DNA from: Terribacillus saccharophilus
GTDB lineage: Bacteria > Bacillota > Bacilli > Bacillales > Amphibacillaceae
DNA length: 64,000 nt
Direction: 5' to 3'
NCBI RefSeq assembly: GCF_002272075.1
Contig: NZ_NPBJ01000004.1
Coordinates: 124,001 to 188,000 of the forward strand
Made by a program: the position numbers and the translations under genes. Positions 27,771 through 36,933 of the stretch are shown here, piece after piece. A model generated the notes under the pieces. The model ran no database searches, had not been told where the DNA came from, and saw only the letters and a program-made list of their open reading frames with translations. The first letter of the stretch is position 1. Every line of letters starts with the position of its first letter.

Positions 27771-28539
27771 GTTTTTGATAGAAGAATGTATCGACTGCTC
27801 CTAAGCCATAAACGTTTGGGTTAAATATCTGCTCAGTACTTCCGACAAAAAGATAACTATTATGTGCCAGTGATTTACTAAATTTATGATAGATATCTGC
27901 CTTCGCTTCTTCTGTAAAATAAATAAGAACATTCCGGCAAATAATCAAATCGTAGTTCGTATCATAAGCATCTGCCAGCAAATTATGCTGTTTGAATTGG
28001 ATATGCTGCTTCAATTCATCTTTTATTTGGAATACAGATCCGTCTTGGTTGAAATAAGTGGATTTAATTGCCGCTGGCATTTCTTTCAATGCCCTTTCGT
28101 TATACTTACCAACCTTAGCGGTTTCCAGTACGCGCTGATCCAAGTCGGTTGCGTGAATTGTGTAGGAAGTTCCTTTCGCATAACGATCCAGAAGGATAGC
28201 TAATGTGTAGGGTTCTTCGCCAGTAGAGCAAGCAGCACTCCATATCTTCAGCGGCTTCTTCTTCTTAAGCAGATCAGGAAGGATGCGTCGCTCTAACACT
28301 TCCCATCGCTGATAGTTACGGTAGAATTCAGAAACATTAATGGTCATACGATCAAGGAACTCCTCCATTAGAGCTGCGTCACCGTTAATTGCATGGAAAT
28401 ATGCCTTAAAATCTTTAAAGCCTCTCTTTTCCCGAAGAGTCGTCAAACGCCTTAGCATCTGTGCTTCTTTATATTGAGATAAATCGATACCCGTATTTGT
28501 TTTGATTTGCTGTACAAAGTAATCATAATCTGTTGCCAC
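27757..28539 (-). CDS. cheR: Chemotaxis protein methyltransferase CheR
   Basis: SAM-dependent methylation of glutamates on chemoreceptors. The N-terminal four-helix domain (about 1-75) is followed by the SAM-binding methyltransferase core. Motifs are RMTINVSEFYRN, IWSAACSTGEEPYTLAI and LIICRNVLIYF. 260 residues. Its presence implies a chemotactic, motile organism. It follows ndk, as in B. subtilis. Confidence 0.96.
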   Translation of the reverse strand: MATDYDYFVQQIKTNTGIDLSQYKEAQMLRRLTTLREKRGFKDFKAYFHAINGDAALMEEFLDRMTINVSEFYRNYQRWEVLERRILPDLLKKKKPLKIWSAACSTGEEPYTLAILLDRYAKGTSYTIHATDLDQRVLETAKVGKYNERALKEMPAAIKSTYFNQDGSVFQIKDELKQHIQFKQHNLLADAYDTNYDLIICRNVLIYFTEEAKADIYHKFSKSLAHNSYLFVGSTEQIFNPNVYGLGAVDTFFYQKQKTD

Positions 28540-28611
28540 GTCATGTTCCCCTGTCTATATGTATCTAGTTCTATTTTACTGCATATATAGGTTTGTTGGT
28601 AGAAGAAAATA

Positions 28612-28646
28612 ACAAAAAAAATGCAGGCACGTTTGCCTGCATTTTT
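28612..28646 (-). terminator. Terminator downstream of ndk
   Basis: Perfect 13-bp stem (28617-28629 with 28634-28646), 4-base loop, followed on the minus strand by a run of Ts. It separates ndk from cheR. Confidence 0.88.
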
Positions 28647-28649
28647 CAA

Positions 28650-29099
28650 TTATTCATATAACCATTTCGCTGTTGCTTGTTCATAAGAAACAAGTTCATC
28701 GGCTTTAAACATATTTGCGATTTCACGTTCAGCACTTTCCACACTGTCAGAACCATGGATAAGGTTACGGCTCATTTCAACTGCGTAATCGCCTCTGATC
28801 GTACCTGGTGCTGCATCTGTTGGTTTAGTCGCCCCAATCATACTTCTTGTCAGTGCGACACTATCCTTGCCTTCCCAAACCATTGCAAATACCGGACCGG
28901 ATGTAATGTAGCTGATTAACGAACCGAAGAAGGGTTTGCTTTCATGTTCTATGTAATGCGTCTTCGCTTGCTCTTCTGTCACAACCATTATCTTGCCTGC
29001 CAGAAGCTTTAAGCCCTTCTTTTCAAATCTTGTTACGATTTCACCAATCAATCCACGTTGTACGCCATCCGGCTTAACCATCAAAAATGTCTTTTCCAT
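28650..29099 (-). CDS. ndk: Nucleoside diphosphate kinase
   Basis: Balances NTP and dNTP pools by phosphate transfer through a phosphohistidine. The catalytic His115 is in [17 protein letters not shown]; the start [16 protein letters not shown] is diagnostic. 149 residues. It lies 64 bp downstream of hepT. Confidence 0.98.
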   Translation of the reverse strand: MEKTFLMVKPDGVQRGLIGEIVTRFEKKGLKLLAGKIMVVTEEQAKTHYIEHESKPFFGSLISYITSGPVFAMVWEGKDSVALTRSMIGATKPTDAAPGTIRGDYAVEMSRNLIHGSDSVESAEREIANMFKADELVSYEQATAKWLYE

Positions 29100-29163
29100 A
29101 CTAATTCTAGCTCCCTTTTATGAACTTTACTGTCATCATACCAGTAATGTAAGCGTTTTACAA

Positions 29164-30135
29164 TCAGGAGCTGCGCTTACCTATATGTCTAGCAATTTGT
29201 TTCAGTGTATTACGATCTCTTGTTGGCGGCAATTTATCCAATTCCTGATATGCTTTCTGTAAGTAGCGGTCACTGATTTCCAACGATCGCTTGATGCTGT
29301 CTGAAGTTTTAATGTGCTGGATAAATGGTTGCAAAGTTTCCTGATCCAAAGCTTCGGGATTGCGAAATGCTTGCGTAAGCCGCTCTTTAAAGAAGCGATC
29401 TTCGCATGCCAATAAAGCAGGAAGTGTCATATTCCCCTGCAGTAAATCGCCTCCGGCAGGCTTGCCCAAATCAGCTTCGGATGCAGTGAAATCAAGCACA
29501 TCATCAATGATCTGATAGCTCATCCCCACATAGTACCCATACCGGTACAAAGCGCGCTCATGCTCGCGCGGTGCACCGGATGCAATCGCGCCGAGCCGGG
29601 CACTTGCTGCGATGAGAATCGCTGTCTTACGGCGTATGCGTCGAAGATAATCCTTCAAGTGCTGCTCAATCCGATATTTATCACGAATCTGTTCCACTTC
29701 ACCGACACACAGCTCGACAATCGTATGAGCAAGAATCTGGTGTGCCCTTGGCTCTTCCAACTTAGAAAGGTATTCCAGGGAACGAGCGAAGATATAATCA
29801 CCTGCATACATGGCCACTTTATTGTCCCATTTCGCCTTTACGGTCGGTTTTCCTCGACGGAGTTCCGCATCGTCAATAACATCATCATGGACAAGCGAAG
29901 CCATATGGATTAATTCGAGTGCGACGGCCACCGTTTGTATCCGGGGCAGTTCATACGTGCCAAACTTACCGCTCAGTAAAACGAAAACCGGCCGTATCCG
30001 CTTGCCGCCAGCACGGAGAAGCTGTACCGACGCATCCTCCAGGACAGGATGCTCTGCGCGAATCGTGTTGGTCATCGCATCTTCGATTCTGTCCAAGTCC
30101 TTTTTTATATATGAGTAGATCATCGGTAATTTCAT
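29164..30135 (-). CDS. hepT: Heptaprenyl diphosphate synthase, catalytic subunit II
   Basis: Trans-prenyltransferase subunit making the C35 side chain of menaquinone-7 with HepS. Both aspartate-rich Mg-binding motifs are present: DDVID at 84-88 and DDVLD at 211-215, plus GGKRIRP near residue 45. 323 residues. Operon hepS-menG-hepT, typical of bacilli. Subunit II is catalytic; HepS is the regulatory partner. Confidence 0.96.
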   Translation of the reverse strand: MKLPMIYSYIKKDLDRIEDAMTNTIRAEHPVLEDASVQLLRAGGKRIRPVFVLLSGKFGTYELPRIQTVAVALELIHMASLVHDDVIDDAELRRGKPTVKAKWDNKVAMYAGDYIFARSLEYLSKLEEPRAHQILAHTIVELCVGEVEQIRDKYRIEQHLKDYLRRIRRKTAILIAASARLGAIASGAPREHERALYRYGYYVGMSYQIIDDVLDFTASEADLGKPAGGDLLQGNMTLPALLACEDRFFKERLTQAFRNPEALDQETLQPFIQHIKTSDSIKRSLEISDRYLQKAYQELDKLPPTRDRNTLKQIARHIGKRSS

Positions 30136-30170
30136 TCATGTCACCTTCATCCGTCCAGACATATTACCAG

Positions 30171-30890
30171 TCAGTCCCTGACCGCCGGCTTTTCTCCCAT
30201 ATGCATAGCTGCTACGCCGCCTGTATATGTCTTAATCTTCACATTCGTCAGTCCGGCTTGCTGGAAAAGTCCGCGAAGCTCCTTCTTGCCCGGAAAATCC
30301 TTTGCAGACTCCTGCAGCCAGCTGTACTCATCATAACTTTTCGCCAGAAGCTTACCTAAAACTGGCATGATTCGTTTGAAATAAAAATAATATACTTGTT
30401 TGAAACCGAACATTGTCGGCTGGGATGTTTCCAGACAAACCACTTTGCCACCAGGCTTGACAACTCGATACATCTCCTTCAGTACTTGGAGATAATCAGG
30501 AACATTCCGCAGGCCGAAGCCGATGGTCACGAAATCAAAAGAATTATCCTCAAACGGCAGCTCCATCGCATTTCCCCAAGTGAACGATAACTGCTCAACT
30601 GACTTTTCCGTGTTTTTCTTTTCTGCTACTGAAAGCATATTCTTGCTGAAATCAAGACCTGTAACCTGCCCTTTCGGACCAACAGCCTTAGCAAGAGAAA
30701 AGGACCAGTCACCAGTTCCACAGCATACATCTAATGCTGCATCTCCTGGCTGTACCTGCATTTTCTTCATCACACTCCGTCTCCAAGCACGGTGACGCCT
30801 GAAGGAAATGACAGAGTTCATAAAATCATAGCGATCGTATATCTTTTCGAAAACGTGATGTACACGCTGTTCTTTCGTTTCTTGTGCCAT
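30171..30890 (-). CDS. menG: Demethylmenaquinone methyltransferase
   Basis: SAM-dependent C-methylation, the last step of menaquinone synthesis (UbiE family; older names menH, gerC2). Motifs: [18 protein letters not shown] at the N-terminus, the SAM-binding [11 protein letters not shown], and [15 protein letters not shown]. 239 residues. It lies 2 bp from hepS and 35 bp before hepT. Confidence 0.97.
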   Translation of the reverse strand: MAQETKEQRVHHVFEKIYDRYDFMNSVISFRRHRAWRRSVMKKMQVQPGDAALDVCCGTGDWSFSLAKAVGPKGQVTGLDFSKNMLSVAEKKNTEKSVEQLSFTWGNAMELPFEDNSFDFVTIGFGLRNVPDYLQVLKEMYRVVKPGGKVVCLETSQPTMFGFKQVYYFYFKRIMPVLGKLLAKSYDEYSWLQESAKDFPGKKELRGLFQQAGLTNVKIKTYTGGVAAMHMGEKPAVRD

Positions 30891-30892
30891 AA

Positions 30893-31675
30893 TTACCCTT
30901 CTTCCAGAAATAACTCTTCCTGCCGATTCCCCTGAAGCAGCAGCTTACGGGATAGCTTCGCAAAAGCTGGCGGCAGTGTAACCAGCCCTGCTAGTAGCCT
31001 ACGTTTAGCAGCTTCTATCTCCTGTTGTATCACTTGCATCACAGTTAGTCCGCTCTTTTCCATTTCGATGATTGAAGCAAGCTTCACGAGAAGAGACGTT
31101 TGCTTCCCTTCTCTGACTTCCTGCTGCAATCTGCTTATCAAGCAATAGTCATCCAGCGAATCAAGTCTTGCTGTATCAATAAAACGGGAAGCTGCTGTTC
31201 GGAACAAGCAGCCCTCCAGCTGTCCAAGCTTTTTGAAAAATGCTTCAGACGTTGTCGCATCATAATGGAGTGACATCTTCTGTTCATTGATTTCCTTGAT
31301 ACTGGTAGCTAATAAGGCCACCATATCAATGTCCTCCAACCCAGCAAGTATCTGATAATACAGCGCACTGTAATAAGTACCGGCTAAAACGGTCAGCTGT
31401 CGGTTCTTCCGTTCATCAGCTGTCTCGTCGGATTTCGTAGTAACAATCACTTTATCGTGCGTATCCAGCGCCATCTGGATCAGCATAATGGTAATCGTAT
31501 AGTCTGTCTGCTGCTTATCGGGCAGGTTCGTTTGACCAAATAGCGTCTGCAATAGCAACAGTTTATTCTCGTCCAAGAATGGCGCTTCTGTATTCTTGTC
31601 CAGATAATCCTGCTGCATGCGCTTCTCTATTTTATTTCGTAGTGTGTGTAGCTCTTCCATGGATGCATAGGACAA
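30893..31675 (-). CDS. hepS: Heptaprenyl diphosphate synthase, regulatory subunit I
   Basis: Small partner of HepT, all-helical, about 260 residues. The family is diverged, but [24 protein letters not shown] and [16 protein letters not shown] match HepS/GerCA, and position upstream of menG and hepT supports it. I choose a TTG start at 31675 (MSYASMEEL) because AGGTGA lies five bases upstream; the next ATG is at 31660. The open frame runs further upstream to 31768 without ribosome-site support. Confidence 0.9.
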   Translation of the reverse strand: MSYASMEELHTLRNKIEKRMQQDYLDKNTEAPFLDENKLLLLQTLFGQTNLPDKQQTDYTITIMLIQMALDTHDKVIVTTKSDETADERKNRQLTVLAGTYYSALYYQILAGLEDIDMVALLATSIKEINEQKMSLHYDATTSEAFFKKLGQLEGCLFRTAASRFIDTARLDSLDDYCLISRLQQEVREGKQTSLLVKLASIIEMEKSGLTVMQVIQQEIEAAKRRLLAGLVTLPPAFAKLSRKLLLQGNRQEELFLEEG

Positions 31676-31770
31676 AACAATCACCTGCGCCCTTTTTCGT
31701 ATTTCAAACTGTATAAAAAGTATTATAACATAGCATGTCCTGATTCGTCTTGTATGTAAGCTTGTCAAAT

Positions 31771-31809
31771 AAAAATGAGGGACGCCTGATGTATTCAGGC
31801 ATCCCTCAT
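31771..31809 (-). terminator. Terminator downstream of hbs
   Basis: 15-bp stem with one G-U pair (31775-31789 with 31795-31809), 5-base loop, then TTTTTATTT on the minus strand, about 16 bp after the hbs stop. Confidence 0.88.
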
Positions 31810-31825
31810 CCTAGCCCATATGTAA

Positions 31826-32098
31826 TTACTTCACGTTATCCTTAAGGGCCTTGCCGGCTTTAAACGCTGGCACTTTGCTCGCTGGGATTTCGATTTCATT
31901 CCCAGTCTGCGGGTTACGGCCTTTACGTGCAGCACGCTCTCGTACTTCGAAGTTACCGAAACCGATCAATTGTACTTTGTCACCTTGTTTAAGAGAATCC
32001 ATGATTGAATCGAAAACCGCGTCAACAGCTTTCGTAGCATCCTTTTTAGAAAGATCGCTTTTCTCAGCAACAGTATTGATAAGATCTGTTTTATTCAT
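31826..32098 (-). CDS. hbs: DNA-binding protein HU (HBsu)
   Basis: 90-residue histone-like protein that bends DNA non-specifically and organises the nucleoid. Signature [21 protein letters not shown] is present, with proline-tipped beta arms at about 55-75. Strong GGAGG 7 bases before the start. In B. subtilis folE (mtrA) and mtrB separate hbs from hepS; both are absent here. Confidence 0.98.
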   Translation of the reverse strand: MNKTDLINTVAEKSDLSKKDATKAVDAVFDSIMDSLKQGDKVQLIGFGNFEVRERAARKGRNPQTGNEIEIPASKVPAFKAGKALKDNVK

Positions 32099-32216
32099 AA
32101 TTACACCTCCCTGACATTACCTTGAACAGTAAGACAATAGCATTTGCTATCATTTGTTCACCATAAAGATAGGTTTTATACCTACCAATACCGCTCATGT
32201 TGCGATATCAACGCTT

Positions 32217-32245
32217 ATAATATACGACTTAGCGTCATAATTCAA
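32217..32245 (-). promoter_or_regulatory. Sigma-A promoter for hbs
   Basis: On the minus strand TTGAAT, 17-base spacer, TATTAT. This leaves an unusually long leader of about 110 nt before the hbs ATG. Confidence 0.65.
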
Positions 32246-32298
32246 CACAAAACGCCAGAAATCCTTAAATTTATCGCTTTACAGCATAATATTTGACA

Positions 32299-32325
32299 AA
32301 AAAATAAAGCGGCTCATTTGCCGCT
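32299..32325 (-). terminator. Terminator downstream of spoIVA
   Basis: Six-bp G+C-rich stem (AGCGGC 32308-32313 with 32320-32325), 6-base loop, followed on the minus strand by TTATTTTTTT. It directly follows the stop codon. Confidence 0.82.
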
Positions 32326-33803
32326 CATAGAATGATCGCTATTAAACCGCCCGATCCTTCGTTAATGATTCTTTCCAGAGTTTCTTTCAATTTATATCTG
32401 GCATTTTCCGGCATCAAGCTAATCTTACCTTGAATACCTTCTCTGACGATGCTATTAAGTGAGCGACCGAAGATGTCTGAATCCCAGATTGAAAGCGGAT
32501 CTTCCTCGAAGTCCTGCATCAAGTATCGAACCAGCTCTTCACTTTGCTTCTCCGTGCCGATGATCGGTGCAAATTCGGAATGGACATCTACTTTGATCAT
32601 GTGAATACTTGGCGCGACAGCCTTCAGCCGAACACCGAAGCGGGAGCCTTGACGAATGATTTCAGGTTCATCCAAAGCCATATCCTGAAGACTTGGTGCA
32701 GCAATGCCATAGCCTGTCTGTTTTACCATATGCAGTGCATCGGATACTTGATCATATTCGCGTTTCGCATGAGAGAAATCCTGCATCAGCTGCAGAAGAT
32801 GATCTTTACCGCGGATCTCTTCGCCGACAATCTCTTTCAGTACTTGATCATACAAAGCATCTGGAGCATGTAAATCTATCTCTGCTACTCCTTCGCCCAG
32901 TTCCATCCCTGCAAGATTCGCTCTTTCGATATAATCATATTCATCAAAGTATCCCACAACACGATCAACATCACGAAGGCGTTTGATATCTTTGACCGTT
33001 TCCTGGATGGCAACCTGGTAATTGGAACGAAGCCAATGGTCTTCCTTGAGCACCATTACCCAGCTCGGTAAATTGACGTTTACTTCCAGGACCGGGAATT
33101 CATACAGCGACTCACGCAGCACGTTATAAACATCATGTTCCGTCATGCTTTCAACACTCATCGCGAGTACTGGGATATCATATTTTTCACTCAATTCCTG
33201 GCGAAGCAGCTCGGTGTTTTGGTTATGCGGTGTTACTGAATTGATCACCATGATAAATGGCTTGCCAACTTCCTTCAGCTCAGATACAACACGCTCTTCC
33301 GGCTCCACATAGTCGGTGCGTGGAATTTCACCGATTGAACCGTCTGTCGTCACGACGACACCAATGGTGCTGTGCTCTTGAATCACTTTACGCGTTCCAA
33401 TCTCGGCAGCATCATGGAATGGAATAGGTTCCTCATACCAAGGTGTGTTGATCATGCGCGGTCCATTCTCGTCTTCAAAACCTTTCGCACCTGCCACTGT
33501 ATATCCTACACAATCGACGACCCGGACACTTACTTCCAGACCTTCGTCCACTTGAAGGGAGACAGCGTTGTTTGGAACGAATTTCGGTTCTGTCGTCATG
33601 ATTGTCCGGCCTGCTGCACTTTGCGGCAATTCATCCTGGGCACGGGCCCGCTCTGCTTCATCCTCCATGTTAGGCAGGACAACTAATTCCATGAATTTCT
33701 TGATAAAAGTCGATTTCCCAGTTCGGACGGCCCCTACCACCCCAAGGTAGATATCGCCGTTTGTCCGTTTCGAGATATCTTTAAAAATATCTACTCTTTC
33801 CAA
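32325..33803 (-). CDS. spoIVA: Stage IV sporulation protein A (spore coat basement ATPase)
   Basis: Morphogenetic ATPase that polymerises on the forespore surface and anchors the coat; also needed for cortex assembly. TRAFAC GTPase-like fold with Walker A GAVRTGKS at 24-31. Start VDIFKDISKRTNGDIYLGVVG and end IINEGSGGLIAIIL match the family, as does the 492-residue length. The start is TTG at 33803 with GGAGGGG five bases upstream; no ATG suits. A sigma-E-type promoter lies ~60 bp upstream. Confidence 0.98.
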   Translation of the reverse strand: MERVDIFKDISKRTNGDIYLGVVGAVRTGKSTFIKKFMELVVLPNMEDEAERARAQDELPQSAAGRTIMTTEPKFVPNNAVSLQVDEGLEVSVRVVDCVGYTVAGAKGFEDENGPRMINTPWYEEPIPFHDAAEIGTRKVIQEHSTIGVVVTTDGSIGEIPRTDYVEPEERVVSELKEVGKPFIMVINSVTPHNQNTELLRQELSEKYDIPVLAMSVESMTEHDVYNVLRESLYEFPVLEVNVNLPSWVMVLKEDHWLRSNYQVAIQETVKDIKRLRDVDRVVGYFDEYDYIERANLAGMELGEGVAEIDLHAPDALYDQVLKEIVGEEIRGKDHLLQLMQDFSHAKREYDQVSDALHMVKQTGYGIAAPSLQDMALDEPEIIRQGSRFGVRLKAVAPSIHMIKVDVHSEFAPIIGTEKQSEELVRYLMQDFEEDPLSIWDSDIFGRSLNSIVREGIQGKISLMPENARYKLKETLERIINEGSGGLIAIIL

Positions 33804-33860
33804 AAGATCCCCTCCCGATCTACTTTCGATGCATGGACAGTCTTAGCTACATACACTAGC

Positions 33861-33890
33861 AGTTTATGATGTTGTCCTATCCAAATATGC
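33861..33890 (-). promoter_or_regulatory. Candidate sigma-E promoter for spoIVA
   Basis: On the minus strand GCATATT, 15-base spacer, CATAAACT. This fits the sigma-E consensus (KMATATT, 14-15 bases, CATACAnT) with one -10 mismatch, and mother-cell expression is expected for spoIVA. Confidence 0.65.
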
Positions 33891-33998
33891 TAGAAATAAT
33901 GGATTCCTTGCCTGCTGGCATTAAAGGGCGGTTTTGCAGGAAAGGACGAACAGCATATTGCCCTCTGCGGATAATCTATGCACTGCATTCAGGGTTCA

Positions 33999-34036
33999 TG
34001 CCAATAAAAAAAGAAGAAGCAGACGCTTCTTCTTGA
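33999..34036 (-). terminator. Terminator for the gpsA/spoVIF transcript
   Basis: On the minus strand a 10-bp stem (AAGAAGAAGC / GCTTCTTCTT) with a 4-base loop runs into a seven-T tract, about 100 bp after the spoVIF stop. Confidence 0.82.
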
Positions 34037-34140
34037 AATAGACTAAATATACCCAAGGCAACCTAGAAAAATATGCTGGTGCGAGTTAGTTTATGCGTAA
34101 AGGGCAAGGAATGGTAAGTTGTTCTGCCCAATTGCCACAG

Positions 34141-34407
34141 TTAGTTTTTGAATAATTTGCTAAGTGTGTTCATATCAGCTGGCATATTGTTGCCAATGAT
34201 CGCTTTGACGATTTTATCTTCTTTCGCCTGTGTAAGCGGCTTGCCTGCCATTGCAGCCAATTGCTTCACCAAACCACGCACCGTTGCTTCGTCTTGGAAG
34301 TTCGCACTTTTAACAGAGTTTGCTACCTTGTAGATATCATCAGCCTTTACATTCGATTTTTTCTGAATCTGATCAATCAAGTTCTTTTGAAAGTCTGCCA
34401 CGTCCAT
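34141..34407 (-). CDS. spoVIF: Stage VI sporulation protein F-like
   Basis: 88-residue soluble protein recognised as the SpoVIF (YjcC) family from DDIYKVANSVKSANFQDEATVR and VKQLAAMAGKPLTQAKED. In B. subtilis SpoVIF acts late in coat assembly and heat/lysozyme resistance, in the yjc/cot region. Here it is downstream of gpsA. AAGGAGGA precedes the ATG, and a sigma-K-type promoter overlaps the gpsA stop, consistent with late mother-cell expression. Confidence 0.85.
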   Translation of the reverse strand: MDVADFQKNLIDQIQKKSNVKADDIYKVANSVKSANFQDEATVRGLVKQLAAMAGKPLTQAKEDKIVKAIIGNNMPADMNTLSKLFKN

Positions 34408-34432
34408 TCCTCCTTGCAGATTAGCTACGAAA

Positions 34433-34459
34433 CAGTATATGCAAGAAGAGAAAAAACGT
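34433..34459 (-). promoter_or_regulatory. Candidate sigma-K promoter for spoVIF
   Basis: On the minus strand AC, 16-base spacer, CATATACTG, close to the sigma-K consensus (AC, 16-17, CATAnnnTA). The AC overlaps the gpsA stop codon. Confidence 0.5.
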
Positions 34460-35496
34460 TAGCGGGCATTCAGAACATCTTGAAGATCATCCATTTCATG
34501 CTTCGGCAAACGTGTCATAAGCTGATCAACGATGTCCTTCGCTTTCGCACCATGGAAGAGTACCTGGTTGATTCCTTTGGTGATAGGCATATCAACACCA
34601 GCTTTATCAGCAAGCTCAGCAACTGCTTCCGTTGTTCGAACACCTTCTACAGCCATACCCATCTGAGCAAGTGCTTCATCCAATGTCATGCCTTTACCGA
34701 GCATATTACCAGTGCGCCAGTTGCGGCTGTGGACACTCGTACATGTCACAATAAGATCTCCCATACCGGATAAACCAATGAACGTGAGCGGATTTGCTCC
34801 AAGCTTCGTTCCAAGGCGGGCGATTTCAGCGAGTCCTCTTGTAATCAATGCCGCTTTTGCATTATCCCCATAACCCAGACCATCTGAAATACCTGCTCCA
34901 AGTGCAATGATATTCTTCAAGGAACCGCCAAGTTCCACACCGACCATATCCGTGATGGTGTAAACACGGAAATTTTCATTCATGAACAGCTCTTGAACCT
35001 TCTTAGCTTCTTCCATTTCGACAGAAGAGGCACTTAGCGTAGTCGGCTGTCTTTTCGCTACTTCCTCTGCATGACTCGGACCAGACAAAACGACGACAGG
35101 ACGATGTGTAACATGCTCCAGTTCTTCCTCGATCATTTGAGAGACACGTTTACTTGTTTTTGGCTCTATTCCCTTTGTAGCGTGCGCAATAACGGCTTCA
35201 GCAGGAATGTGTCCCGCAAGCTTCGCCGCTACTTCACGAGTTGCTTTTGCAGGTACGACGAGGATGACAGCAGCTGCATCACGTACAGCCTCTTCTATAT
35301 CCGCAGAAGCAGTAATAGCCTCAGGTAGTGTCACTCCAGGCAGGTATTTCTCATTCTGGCGCTTCTCGTTAATTTCAGCAACCTGATTCGGATTATGAGA
35401 CCAGAGTCTCACATCATGTCCATTGTCCGCCAAAACCATGGCTAGGGCTGTTCCCCAGCTGCCGGCACCGAGTACTGCTGCTATCTGTTGTGTCAT
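34459..35496 (-). CDS. gpsA: Glycerol-3-phosphate dehydrogenase [NAD(P)+]
   Basis: Makes sn-glycerol 3-phosphate from DHAP for phospholipid synthesis. The Rossmann loop is AVLGAGSWGTALAMVLA. Further motifs are HATKGIEPKTSKRVSQM, the active-site lysine in ELGGSLKNIIALGAGISDGL and GLSGMGDLIVTCTSVHSRN. 345 residues. It lies 21 bp after der, as in B. subtilis. Confidence 0.97.
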   Translation of the reverse strand: MTQQIAAVLGAGSWGTALAMVLADNGHDVRLWSHNPNQVAEINEKRQNEKYLPGVTLPEAITASADIEEAVRDAAAVILVVPAKATREVAAKLAGHIPAEAVIAHATKGIEPKTSKRVSQMIEEELEHVTHRPVVVLSGPSHAEEVAKRQPTTLSASSVEMEEAKKVQELFMNENFRVYTITDMVGVELGGSLKNIIALGAGISDGLGYGDNAKAALITRGLAEIARLGTKLGANPLTFIGLSGMGDLIVTCTSVHSRNWRTGNMLGKGMTLDEALAQMGMAVEGVRTTEAVAELADKAGVDMPITKGINQVLFHGAKAKDIVDQLMTRLPKHEMDDLQDVLNAR

Positions 35497-35517
35497 ATAA
35501 ATCCTCCTCGTCCCTGT

Positions 35518-36828
35518 TTATGATCTTCTTCTAGGGAAAATCTTTATTGGTGTACCGGTGAATCCAAATGCTTCTCTGATTCTGTTCTCCAAGAAACGAA
35601 CATAAGAGAAATGCATCAGTTCCGGATCATTGACGAATACAGCAAAAGCTGGCGGCTTGACTGCCACTTGGGTAGCATAAAGCACTTTTAGACGCTGGCC
35701 TTTGTATGTCGGAGCTGGATTCATTGCCAAAGCATCCATGATGACATCATTCAATACATTTGTCTGGATACGTTTCGCGTGGTTTTCACTTGCCGTCAAA
35801 ATTGCAGGCATTAGTGTGTGTATCCGCTTTTTTGTCTTAGCAGATAAAAAGACGATCGGTGCATAATCCAGGTAAAGGAAATGCGCCCGAATTTCATCTT
35901 CGAATTCTTTCATCTTCTTCTCATCTGATTCGACCGTATCCCATTTATTGACGACGATTACAACCGCCCTACCTGCGTCATGGGCATAACCAGCGATTTT
36001 TTTATCTTGTTCGATGATGCCTTCTTCCGCATTAATAAGCACAAGGACGACATCAGATCGTTCAATTGCTTTTAACGCACGGAGGATACTGTATTTTTCT
36101 GTTGTTTCATATACTTTTCCGCGTTTTCGCATACCTGCGGTGTCGATGATAACAAAGTCTTGATCTTCTCTTGTGAAAGATGAATCGACTGCATCACGCG
36201 TCGTTCCTGCAACATCACTTACGATTACACGCTCTTGATTCAGCAACGCGTTAACAAGAGAGGATTTACCGACATTCGGTCTTCCGATCAAGCTGAAATG
36301 AATTGTCTCTTCATCTTCCTGCATCTCAGCACGCTCTGGGAAATGCTGGACAGCTGCGTCAAGCAAATCACCTAGACCTAAACCATGTGTACCAGAGATC
36401 GGGAATGGTTCCCCAAAGCCAAGGCTGTAAAATTCATAAATCTGATCTCGCATTTCAGGATTGTCCACTTTATTGACAGCCAGTACAACTGGTTTATTAG
36501 AACGGAATAGAATTTTAGCTACTTCTTCGTCCGCCCCTGTGATACCCTCGCGTCCGTTCACCATGAAAATGATGACATCTGCTTCCGCAATGGCAAGTTC
36601 CGCCTGTTCACGGATTTCCACTAGAAATGGTGCATCTCCGATTTCGATACCACCGGTGTCAATTATGTTAAACGGCTGGTTCAGCCATTCAGCTTCCGTA
36701 TAAATTCTGTCACGTGTCACACCAGGTGTATCTTCCACAATGGAGATCCTTTCCCCGGCTAGACGGTTGAATATGGTTGATTTTCCTACGTTTGGTCTGC
36801 CTACAATGGCAACTACTGATTTCCTCAT
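35518..36828 (-). CDS. der: Ribosome-assembly GTPase Der (EngA)
   Basis: Double-Era GTPase needed for 50S subunit maturation. Two G domains: first P-loop GRPNVGKS at residues 9-16, with DTPGVTRD and NKVD; second P-loop GRPNVGKS near 183, with DTAGMRKRG and NKWD. A C-terminal KH-like domain ends with [20 protein letters not shown]. 436 residues. It has its own upstream promoter and leads into gpsA. Confidence 0.98.
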   Translation of the reverse strand: MRKSVVAIVGRPNVGKSTIFNRLAGERISIVEDTPGVTRDRIYTEAEWLNQPFNIIDTGGIEIGDAPFLVEIREQAELAIAEADVIIFMVNGREGITGADEEVAKILFRSNKPVVLAVNKVDNPEMRDQIYEFYSLGFGEPFPISGTHGLGLGDLLDAAVQHFPERAEMQEDEETIHFSLIGRPNVGKSSLVNALLNQERVIVSDVAGTTRDAVDSSFTREDQDFVIIDTAGMRKRGKVYETTEKYSILRALKAIERSDVVLVLINAEEGIIEQDKKIAGYAHDAGRAVVIVVNKWDTVESDEKKMKEFEDEIRAHFLYLDYAPIVFLSAKTKKRIHTLMPAILTASENHAKRIQTNVLNDVIMDALAMNPAPTYKGQRLKVLYATQVAVKPPAFAVFVNDPELMHFSYVRFLENRIREAFGFTGTPIKIFPRRRS

Positions 36829-36892
36829 GAAAGGAACATCCTTTCCTACTTTCCTTTATGTGCTGGTTCTTCTGTTGCAACCTAACTGTTTT

Positions 36893-36921
36893 ATTCTAGC
36901 AAAAGCATCATAGGGACACAA
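36893..36921 (-). promoter_or_regulatory. Sigma-A promoter for der-gpsA
   Basis: On the minus strand TTGTGT, 17-base spacer, TAGAAT, about 65 bp upstream of the der start. Confidence 0.55.
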
Positions 36922-36933
36922 TATTTTTCGACA

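Larger units (their letters stand above)
33804..34140. other. 337-bp intergenic region between spoVIF and spoIVA
   Basis: Holds the spoIVA leader and promoter (33861-33890), a minus-strand terminator (33999-34036) and no convincing coding frame. A 10-base inverted repeat (ATTCCTTGCC at 33903, GGCAAGGAAT at about 34104) spans most of the rest. B. subtilis has yphE and yphF here; neither is present. Confidence 0.6.
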
